Source: Meconema thalassinum (lineage: Eukaryota; Arthropoda; Insecta; Orthoptera; Tettigoniidae). Taken from it: a DNA stretch of 64,000 bases. This document shows, piece by piece, positions 56,105 to 64,000 of this stretch. The first letter of the stretch is position 1, and every line of letters starts with the position of its first letter. The position numbers and the translations under genes are program-made. The stretch is from contig OX336389.2 of NCBI GenBank assembly GCA_946902985.2, forward strand, positions 281,215,527 through 281,279,526, given 5' to 3'. The notes under the pieces are model-generated. The model was not told the origin of the DNA and did no database searches. It saw nothing but the letters and a program-made list of their open reading frames with translations.

Positions 56105-57653
56105 GTTTTCACCTATGAACCCTTCATAATAGCAGTGTTTTATGCAAGAATCTTAGATCAAGGGGTCGCGTTCAGTTCATAGTGTGGTGTTTACGTCCGC
56201 CAAACTACGTGCTTTTCTGAGGCAAGAGTTATAGGATAAAAACTATAACTAAGAAAGAAAGGAGACAAAACGTAAGATAATAACAAGATTTAATAACTAA
56301 TTTGTGCATAAAAGAATAAAACAAATAATAATAAAAAAAATCCTCCCTGAATTTTCCCCTGACAGGAATATTTATCACTTTGAGGAGTCAGACAGATCTC
56401 CCCTTTTCTTATGAAATGTGGATCCTAGTTCCACTACCTTGCATGTGAATTTATGTTCGCGTGGTGACTATCTACGAGAAATGAGTACATGGATGATCGT
56501 TCGTTCACAACGGGTTAACAGCCACGGTGCTCACGAACAATCATCTCGTAAATCAACGTTTATGGATATGGGCATAACATTAATAAAAATCCTTAAATCT
56601 AATTCTGACACACATATTACAACTCTACTATTTACAGGCATCTCTCTGAGACCCTTATTAGTGTGGTGACACACTTAACCAAATGAGCTGCCACAATGGC
56701 CAGATACTCAACAACAAGGAAACACAGCGCCGCACGTGACTCACGGGTCACTGACATGGAAAATCAACATAGAATAAACCAACAACAACAAACCACCTGA
56801 GTGGGTAAGATTACTTTATATTAACAAAATTGCATGTTAAGGAAACGCTTCGAAGGTTATCGTGTTTCGTAGGCAACTCCCATTTATTTAAACAATTTTA
56901 CCATTGATCAGTTTCTCACATTTATATTTATTTTCAAGTAATTGGGAGCCAGACGTGCACTCCACTAATGATGAGCTTGCGAAACTCAGCCAGCCCTAGT
57001 GACCACAACTCACCCTTTCCACATTACCAGTCATGTCCCCCTTCCAGTGTATATAAATAGCCGACCAGCTGGACTGTTATCTCAACGAATCAACAGCAAC
57101 TAACATCTCCTCCAACTCAACATATGGTCAGACAATAATCACATATCCATAATTGTCCTCGCAAGGATACAATATGAATCTGGTACCAAGCTGACAGAAA
57201 TCAGTCTCTGCTGAAGTTCCCGCTTGTAATACCACAAAAATATATACTCACGATACACACATCTGGGACTGACATAACGCCTTTCACACGGGTCTGCTGA
57301 ATTAGAGCTCGCAAACATTTAACACAATATTTAAACTTACGATAGAGCAGAATACTCTTCGTCACAAATTACATTGCTCCAAAGGCAATAATCACACTGA
57401 ATCTGATCAATAATAAATCTCAACAAAATTTAATTACCCTCCAATCTACTATATAATTATATTAATTCAGTCCTACTTCTGAAACACGACATATCTATTA
57501 TTGTCTAAGATGGCGGCTGGCATAGGAAGCCTGTAGGAGTGCTCCGCTTTATCCCGCGCAAACCGCAGTTTTTAACCGCAATTTCCGGCCCGAAAGTGAG
57601 TGACCAAGTAACATAGTGTGTGAAGTACGTGCCTGAACATTTTCTACATCATT

Positions 57654-58361
57654 ATGTCAATACAAAAGGTGAACAAACGTGTAAATGTTGTTGAGGCAAC
57701 GATGGCAGACTTTGAAGCACGCCTTCAGTTGTTGAACAGTGCTGCCAACCCGGGTCAAGACTCCCTAGAGTCGCTTACTCGTGATTTTCGCGAGTTCCGA
57801 AGCACTGTCACCTCCGAACTCGCTGTGCTTAAAGAAGAACTGAGCAAGCTGGAGAGGAGACTTGACCACCACGAGGAGCTGCTGGACGAAGGAGAGCAAT
57901 ACAGCCGGATAAACTGCCTTCTCATCCACGGGATCGTCGAGGACCCTGAAGAAGATGTGTACGAGAAGGTGAGGGACACAATCAAGACGAAGTTGAACGT
58001 GGACCTCCCTATGGAGAGCCTGGATAGATGTCACAGGATTGGGCGGCCGCAGCGAACAGCAGCTGAAGTGGTAGCCACTGGGAAACGCCCTATTATTGTA
58101 AAATTCCTCCGCTACCACGAGCGAGATCGCATCTGGAAGTCCAAGCGCCTCCTAAAGGGAACCAAGATTCTTATTACTGAATCCCTCACAAAAACCCGGA
58201 AAACTATCTTAAATGCAGCGAGAGACCACTTCGGACCCACCCGAGTCTGGACCCAGGACGGCCGCGTTTTAATACACCTCCCTGATGGAACTAAGAAGAC
58301 CGTCACCACATTTAGGGAGCTGGAAAACGTTGAGCTAATGCGGGATATTACAGTGAAGTGA
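57654..58361 (+). CDS. LINE ORF1 (coiled coil + RRM-like)
   Basis: 235 residues. Residues 1-75 are a Leu/Glu-rich coiled coil (ELAVLKEELSKLERRLDHHE). Residues ~85-180 resemble the RNA-binding fold of L1-type ORF1 proteins (INCLLIHGIVED, LDRCHRIGRP, RPIIVKFLRYHERDRIW). A C-terminal domain (TKTRKTILNAARDHFG, VWTQDGRVLIHL) completes the L1-ORF1-like order. The expected role is RNA chaperone forming ribonucleoprotein with the element RNA. The first Met after the leader is the only plausible start. ORF1 and ORF2 are separated by 159 nt. Confidence 0.88.
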   Translation: MSIQKVNKRVNVVEATMADFEARLQLLNSAANPGQDSLESLTRDFREFRSTVTSELAVLKEELSKLERRLDHHEELLDEGEQYSRINCLLIHGIVEDPEEDVYEKVRDTIKTKLNVDLPMESLDRCHRIGRPQRTAAEVVATGKRPIIVKFLRYHERDRIWKSKRLLKGTKILITESLTKTRKTILNAARDHFGPTRVWTQDGRVLIHLPDGTKKTVTTFRELENVELMRDITVK

Positions 58362-58520
58362 AATGAACATGTGCGTAATGTTTATATTAGACAAGTTTAG
58401 TAATAAGTGTGTGTGTGTATGTGTGTGTGCGTTGGTTGCGGTCGGCAGTGTGCAGCGGGAGGTCCAGGTAGGTTTCTTCTATTTTAAGATATATCTCCCG
58501 TTACCCAGCTGAGCTATTGT

Positions 58521-61433
58521 ATGAATGAGCTAACTGACCTTGGCCAGCCTAGCCCACACCAACCCCCTCCCTCCCCTTACACCACTGGCTTTCTTCTAAA
58601 ACAGGCACTTTCCTCATCCAAACATTCATTACAATGTTGCCATATTAATGCTCTGTCGCTGGTTGCGCATCACGACGAAATACAGGCAATAATAAACGAA
58701 AACAATATCCACATCCTCTGCATAAGTGAAAGTTGGTTAAAACCTGACATCCCGTCTAGCATGGTGGAACTAAATCGGTACTCGCTGGAACGTCATGACA
58801 GAAATGATGGCAGGCGAGCAGGCGGGGTTGCCATGTACTGTAGAAGCGACTTAAAAAGACGGGTAATATGTGTATCAACACTTAGCACACAACCAGGACC
58901 GGAATTCATGTTTGTTGAAGTAATTGTTGGCCAACAAAAGACTCTGGTAGCTGTTGTATATAAGCCGCCAAGAATAACAAACATGAGTGAATTTGTAAAC
59001 CGCTTGCTCGACTTACTTCCAAGCTACGAACACGTAATAGCCGTGGGTGACTACAATACCAATTTACTGACACAGACGTATGAGACCAAACAATTAAAAA
59101 ACCTGTTCGCTTCCTGCGACATGACTATTCTTCCCCTAGAACCTACAAACCACATTTACTCTGATAAATACGAATCACATACATTGATTGACCATCTTGT
59201 GACAAGCAATCTCGACAGAGTTGAAACTTTCGGGCAAATACCCGTACCATCTATCTCCACCCATGACCTAATTTACCTATCGTACTCCCTACGTGTGCCT
59301 AAGTACACACCTAAATATATTATCACTAGAAACATGAAAAATATTAATATGGATGACTTAAAACATGACGCATACAACCTTCCCTGGAATGACATATTAC
59401 TCTTAGATAACATTGACGCAAAAGTAAACAAGTTAAATTCTCTTATTATTAGTCTGTATAACAAACATGCCCCTAAACATTCGATCAAAGTTACTCGCCC
59501 AGCATGCCCATGGTTAAATGATAACATTAAAAGTATGATGGCACAGCGTGATGCACTATTCCGGCGTTTTAAACGTACCCGTGACGAAACTGATTTTGAA
59601 AATTATCGTGTACTCAGAAATCGTATTAAGCAGCTCGTAAGAAACGCCAAATTCTCCTACATACAAAACGTGACAAAGAAGATGAATACAAGGAATGCCT
59701 GGAATAATATGCGTTCTCTAGGTATAGGCAAACAGCAGCAACAGACACATGTACCAGACATACCGCTTGATGAGTTAAATGAATATTTCACTGAAGAGAG
59801 AGTACCAACTAATTCAACACCCCATGATTCTTTTCACCCACTACCTGACCACCCGCTCTTTACTTTCCATCCGGTTACGGCAGACAAAGTAAAAAAGGTA
59901 CTATATTCCATAAAATCAAAAGCGAGAGGAGTTGATGATATTCCCATATCCTTCATACATAATATCATCGGTGCCGTTCTACCAATTATTACTCACATAT
60001 TCAACCATAGTCTTACAACTAACACCTTTCCCTCCCTATGGAAACAAGCCAATGTCATCCCTATTCCTAAGAAAACCGAACCTTTATTTCCATCTGACTA
60101 TCGGCCAATATCCATTCTACCTGCACTTTCAAAAGCCCTCGAGCGTCTGGTTCATGAGCAAGTGCTTGAATATTTGAATAGCCGTTCTCTTTTAGACCCT
60201 CTGCAATCAGGTTTCAAGAAGGGACATAGCACCGCAACAGCATTACTCAAAGTGACTGACGACATTAGACACGCAATGGACCAAAAACTGGTGACAATCC
60301 TCACCCTTCTCGACTTCAGCAGTGCTTTTGACACCATAAATACTCAGACACTATTGAAAAAGATGGAATTTTATTACTTCGACCAGCAGACAATTAACTT
60401 TTTCGCATCATACCTGAATAATCGCCAGCAACGTGTTGTAACCCAGGATAAAACTTCTCAGTGGCTAAGCAGAAAGTCAGGCGCCCCACAGGGTAGTGTA
60501 TTAGGGCCCTTGCTTTTTGTACTATATATCAATGACATCTCATCTAATTTGAAAAATTGCAAATATCACCTATATGCAGATGATTTGCAAATATACTCCC
60601 ACTGCAAGACAAATGACATTCCATTGACAATTGAAACTATCAACGCTGACCTTCAACGACTTGGAAAATATTCTCAGGAAAATTCCCTTCTTCTGAATCC
60701 ATCCAAAACACAAGTTATCATAATTGGCTCTCAAAAACTATTGACGTCACTCCGAGATCAAATTATTCCCCCAATTGTACTGAACAACAATGAAATTCCA
60801 TACTGTCCTACAGTGAAAAATCTAGGTGTGATAATAAATCAGACTCTTAACTGGTCTGAACATGTACAGAATGTATGCAAGAAGATTTTCGCAACGCTCC
60901 ACTCCCTCAAAAGAAAAAAAGATATTTTACCATTCAAAGTAAGAATCCTATTCATACAGACACTAATACTTCCTATTCTTGACTACTGTGACGTTATTCT
61001 TGTAGACGCAACCAAAACATTAACTTTGAAACTTCAACGAGCTCTGAACTCTTGCATACGATTTATCTACGATCTGAGCTATGATAAACATATCACTCCC
61101 TATTATTGCGCTCTTTCCTGGCTGAAACCTGAACTACGTCGATCATATCACATTCTTGTCCAGATTTTCCGATTATTGTCTGACGATAGACCACTATACT
61201 TATCAAATAAATTCAAGTACTTGTCTTCTTTCCATGGTAATAATACACGCTCTGGTTCTTCCCTCTCCATTCCTATTCATCGCTCCTCTATATACAATAA
61301 CTCCTTTCATGTGGTGGGGTCTAGGCTGTGGAATACCCTTCCAGCCAGTGTCAGGGGTACCACCTCACTATCTAAATTCAAGACCACCTGCTGGGGCAGT
61401 CTGCTGAACATTGCTGACCGACAACAAGTATGA
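58521..61433 (+). CDS. LINE ORF2 endonuclease-RT
   Basis: 970 residues, uninterrupted. The apurinic-type endonuclease (about 35-255) retains its signature residues: Asn43 in HINALS, Glu70 in ISESW, GDYN at 176-179, Asp224-His225 in TLIDHL, and His248 in STHD. RT (about 500-740) has WKQANVIPIPKK, YRPISILPALSKALERLV, catalytic Asp598 in LLDFSSAFDT, GAPQGSVLGP, and YADD at 685-688. Thumb and tail: VKNLGVIINQTLNWSEHV and VGSRLWNTLPASVRG. It nicks target DNA and primes reverse transcription at the cut. All catalytic residues I can check are intact, so this copy may be recently active. Confidence 0.94.
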   Translation: MNELTDLGQPSPHQPPPSPYTTGFLLKQALSSSKHSLQCCHINALSLVAHHDEIQAIINENNIHILCISESWLKPDIPSSMVELNRYSLERHDRNDGRRAGGVAMYCRSDLKRRVICVSTLSTQPGPEFMFVEVIVGQQKTLVAVVYKPPRITNMSEFVNRLLDLLPSYEHVIAVGDYNTNLLTQTYETKQLKNLFASCDMTILPLEPTNHIYSDKYESHTLIDHLVTSNLDRVETFGQIPVPSISTHDLIYLSYSLRVPKYTPKYIITRNMKNINMDDLKHDAYNLPWNDILLLDNIDAKVNKLNSLIISLYNKHAPKHSIKVTRPACPWLNDNIKSMMAQRDALFRRFKRTRDETDFENYRVLRNRIKQLVRNAKFSYIQNVTKKMNTRNAWNNMRSLGIGKQQQQTHVPDIPLDELNEYFTEERVPTNSTPHDSFHPLPDHPLFTFHPVTADKVKKVLYSIKSKARGVDDIPISFIHNIIGAVLPIITHIFNHSLTTNTFPSLWKQANVIPIPKKTEPLFPSDYRPISILPALSKALERLVHEQVLEYLNSRSLLDPLQSGFKKGHSTATALLKVTDDIRHAMDQKLVTILTLLDFSSAFDTINTQTLLKKMEFYYFDQQTINFFASYLNNRQQRVVTQDKTSQWLSRKSGAPQGSVLGPLLFVLYINDISSNLKNCKYHLYADDLQIYSHCKTNDIPLTIETINADLQRLGKYSQENSLLLNPSKTQVIIIGSQKLLTSLRDQIIPPIVLNNNEIPYCPTVKNLGVIINQTLNWSEHVQNVCKKIFATLHSLKRKKDILPFKVRILFIQTLILPILDYCDVILVDATKTLTLKLQRALNSCIRFIYDLSYDKHITPYYCALSWLKPELRRSYHILVQIFRLLSDDRPLYLSNKFKYLSSFHGNNTRSGSSLSIPIHRSSIYNNSFHVVGSRLWNTLPASVRGTTSLSKFKTTCWGSLLNIADRQQV

Positions 61434-62989
61434 CTGGATGAGTGAATGAGAGTGTGCAAGTCATGATCAATGTCAATTATTATTGTTTAATTTTGTCGCC
61501 TTAATATGTTTATTGTATTGTATTAATGTGGTTAAGTGTAAGAGAGGGCCAAGAGCCCTAACTGCGCCACCAATAAAGGCAATAATAATAATATCTCCGA
61601 GAGACGTTTTTAACCGCACTTCGTAACATAGGCGAACACGGCCGTTCACATAGATACGTTAGTTAACACAACACAAAGAAAAGAACCTTCCATTAACTAC
61701 CATTGTGCGAGCTGCTTCCAAACAAAAGTGTGTCAGATCAAACTAAATATACTACATTAATCACACAAGCAAAGTATTTACAAAAAATATGTCCCATAAA
61801 CCATAAGTTAATTTAATAAATAATAAAATATTATTTTGTACTCATCTCTTTTTGTAGTCACCCGTCAAAGAACATCAGACGCCATTCCCCAACTGGATGG
61901 TTCTTTATCTCATATCAGCCATCTGGACGGAGTGTTGAGAATTCCAAACGTCCTCTGCATTCATCGATGTCATCCTTGCGCTGATACAAAAATTAGGTTA
62001 TTATACACTTTATGTCTGACTACTAAATTCGCTTGTTCAGGTACTAAATTCCCTGTCACTGTTCGTTGGCGAATTATCGACGCTACTGCCCCTATAACTA
62101 TAGTACAATGACTATCTATCACTGAATTTAACACTTTACAATGAATATCTTGTGTCCTCGACACACAAAATACAAGTCTATCTCTTCAGACGAACAGAAT
62201 CAAAGTCTTGTGTCCTCGACACATGGAATAAAAGTCTACGTCCTCAGACGAACAGAATAATAATAATGTCTTGGCTCTTCGACACACTTATAAATGAACT
62301 GGCCCTTGGGTCTAGATGGAGGGGGATTTTATGTAAAAATTTCTCGAAAAAATTGTGGTACAGGAATGAAATAAATATCACTGAACTCGTAATATTGCAC
62401 AGGTCAAGAATATGCCCATTAATCCTAGAATCGATCGTAGAGATTTTGTCTAGGCGATTTCCCGCGTGAATGCTAGCCACCGCGTACCCCAGCCGGAGTT
62501 GGCGCGCAAGTAGGCATTCTCTTCTCATTGGTTCTCCATTTTCTAATAATTTGGCGGTTTCTAGTAGATCTTGGCGTCTAGGGAGTGTCTATTTTCTTCA
62601 TCAGCCATTCACGTGACTGCATCATATTTCTTCTAGGCGCGAATAACACAATGAACATACCAGAACCATGTCTCACCGCGCGTCGCTTCTAAAATTGAGG
62701 TAGCCACACCTGTCCTTATGATACATAGCTCTGCTATTTCTTTTCATGGCTCAAGTATTTAGCCTTTTGTTAAACTGATGCAGGTATGTCCCTACTGTCT
62801 CCAACAAATGCTTGAAATTTCTTCATCGCTGTCTGGCTACTTTCATGATGCTGGTTGAAATATTTATTAATTGAAGAAATAAAAGTAGAATCATTTAACC
62901 AACATAGGGTAAAGGGTTCAGTATGTGTGTGTGATCTGTGTGAATGTATGTCTGTAATAAAATCTAAACGGCTACAGTGATTTCAATGA

Positions 62990-63735
62990 GACTCGGTAAG
63001 GACATACAACTACTTAGTCCAACTCTGACAGTGCATTTCAAATGTTAATACGTTTCACCAATCCACCATAGTGGCCGTGCGAAATATTTCACCGTCATTC
63101 TATATCTCCGAAACTATTACTGATATCACCTATGAAATTTTGTATCAGAGAGCACTAAGTTAAGTTCCACCATGTGATACTTTTACACCTGTTATGTACA
63201 AAACCGTCATGGTGACCAAGTGAAGTTAACATACTTAAATGGCGTTTTCGCGTGATTTAATCAACCGAGCGTAGTGAAACTTGGTTCGGTAAATGTCTAC
63301 ACACGTTTTAATCTACTAGCATCTTTTTTATAAACTCAAGATGGCAGCTGTGCGAAATTTTAAAATTAAATTTATATTTTTCTGTCCTAGTCATGAAGTG
63401 AACGTTTGTATGATGAACCTATGCTAAAATCTTCATCTAATGTTACATAACTCTATGGACTAGACTGCATATAGAACAATCCAACATGGTGATCATCTAA
63501 ATTATTTAGACGGTTCTCAATATCTACGAATCTATTACAGCAATCAAACTAAAATTTTGTATGTTGATAGAAACTATTAACGCAAGTTCACCTTTGGTCC
63601 TTTCAATAACCTGATGAGCACAAATACAACATGGCGGCGAGGCGAAATTTAAATATTTAAATGGATATCTTTCGGAATTTAATCATCTGAGCACTGTGAA
63701 ACATGGCATCGTATATCTTCATACCAGGCATAATA
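62990..63735. repeat. degenerate ~140-bp modules
   Basis: Five landmarks at about 63071, 63208, 63341, 63483 and 63632 (ATGGYGRC or TGGCCGTGCGAAAT types, several followed by GCGAAATTT) are spaced 133-149 bp. Intervening text recurs loosely (GAATTTAATCATCTGAGCAC; CGTGATTTAATCAACCGAGC). An old tandem array is the likely explanation; no gene is seen. Confidence 0.5.
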
Positions 63736-63740
63736 TGTTG

Positions 63741-64000
63741 GTGAAAATCCACAGCCTGCTTCCAGTCTCCGACCGGGTCAGGAATGGAATGAATGAAGCC
63801 CCCATCTAGCGGCGAGGATATGGACTGTGCCGGCTGCCGAGGCCTGACGCACTCCTCTGGGGCAATGATTAAATGAATGACAGATGAAATGAAATGATAG
63901 TGGAGAGTGTTGCTGGAATTAAATTTTGACAGGGAAAACCGGAGTACCCGGAGAAAAACCTGTCTGCCTCCATTGTGTCCAGCACAGATCTCACATGGAG
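63741..64000 (-). repeat. SINE-F, cut by window end
   Basis: CCAGTCTCCGACCGGGTCAG, AGCGGCGAGGATATGGACTG, GGAGTACCCGGAGAAAAACC match the copy at 38200-38532; the tRNA-like head lies beyond the window. Confidence 0.9.

Larger units (their letters stand above)
57497..61590 (+). mobile_element. full-length CR1-like LINE
   Basis: 4,094 bp with a 6-bp target duplication ATATCT (57491-57496 and 61591-61596). A 157-bp 5' leader begins ATTATTGTCTAAGATGGCGG. Two intact ORFs follow, then a 157-bp 3' UTR ending ACCAATAAAGGC and (AATA)n-like repeats rather than poly-A. Microsatellite-type 3' ends plus the C-terminal 'RLWNTLP' tail of ORF2 point to the CR1/L2 group. Its orientation is opposite to the Gypsy host. 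Confidence 0.92.
46502..62920 (-). mobile_element. Gypsy LTR retrotransposon, CR1-split
   Basis: Complete element on the minus strand. The 3' LTR is at 46502-49206 and the 5' LTR at 56116-62920, the latter interrupted by a 4,094-bp LINE. The LTRs start TGA(A/G)CCCTT and end AAGGGTTCA. The 4-bp target duplication GTAT lies at 46498-46501 and 62921-62924. After removing the LINE and its 6-bp duplication, both LTRs are exactly 2,705 bp and differ at only about nine positions by eye. gag and pol are intact; no env-like frame is present. Without the LINE it is about 12.3 kb. Confidence 0.95.
56116..62920 (-). repeat. Gypsy 5' LTR, interrupted
   Basis: Copy of the 46502-49206 LTR split at 57491-57496 by the LINE and resumed at 61597. 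Visible differences from the 3' LTR include GAACCC for GAGCCC at its left end, GCAAGAG for GCAAGGG, and CACGTGACTG for CACGTTACTG; about nine in total, or roughly 0.3%. Confidence 0.92.

Noticed and set aside
57755..58309. Minus-strand frames opposite LINE ORF1
   Set aside because: Shadows of ORF1, which has coiled-coil and RNA-binding motifs; the opposite frames have none.
301..64000. Many tRNA-like words with GGTTCGATTCC
   Set aside because: They recur as SINE heads with fixed flanking text; none forms an isolated tRNA gene I could support.

Overview
This 64 kb window looks like intergenic DNA from a large, repeat-rich insect genome. I found no host protein-coding gene with a recognisable domain, no rRNA, no intact tRNA gene, no CRISPR array and no bacterial-type operon. 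The evidence for an animal, probably an insect, is the dense population of tRNA-headed SINEs, a Gypsy LTR retrotransposon, CR1-like and I-like LINEs, a hAT element with a TTF-type zinc finger, mariner and pogo relics, and foldback elements. An orthopteroid (polyneopteran) source is a guess from genome texture, not something I can prove.

Layout. 1-14.9 kb: SINEs of several families (called A to I here), a LINE 3' fragment, a MITE carrying NRF-1-like palindromes (1818-2079), two long foldback elements (5837-6932 and 9845-11029), a pogo-type MITE (11492-12134) and a dead mariner-like element (13463-14300). 14.9-25.1 kb: a roughly 45-bp tandem array split first by a 2.9 kb I-like LINE and again by a 6.0 kb hAT element, which itself carries a 744-bp retroposon and other debris. 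A 64-bp piece of the hAT coding region also sits inside the array. 25.1-36.5 kb: SINEs, a candidate solo LTR (27142-30672), a LINE 3' relic (30720-31908), and a palindromic MITE with a SINE inside it. 36.5-40.9 kb: a four-level nest in which a foldback element holds a SINE-B, which holds a solo LTR, which holds SINE-G and SINE-F; four of these insertions have their target-site duplications (TSDs) readable. 41.1-46.5 kb: a minisatellite open in many frames, more SINEs and a second copy of the pogo-type MITE in the opposite orientation. 46.5-62.9 kb: a young Gypsy element on the minus strand with intact gag and pol, about 2.7 kb LTRs and a GTAT TSD. Its 5' LTR is interrupted by an apparently full-length, two-ORF CR1-like LINE on the plus strand. 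62.9-64 kb: degenerate ~140-bp modules and a SINE-F cut off by the window end.

The only long intact coding genes belong to the Gypsy element (gag, pol) and the CR1-like LINE (ORF1, ORF2). The SINEs have no proteins and would depend on LINE machinery. The DNA-transposon remnants are decayed or non-autonomous. The order of insertions can be read from TSDs and interruptions, which is the most informative content of the window.
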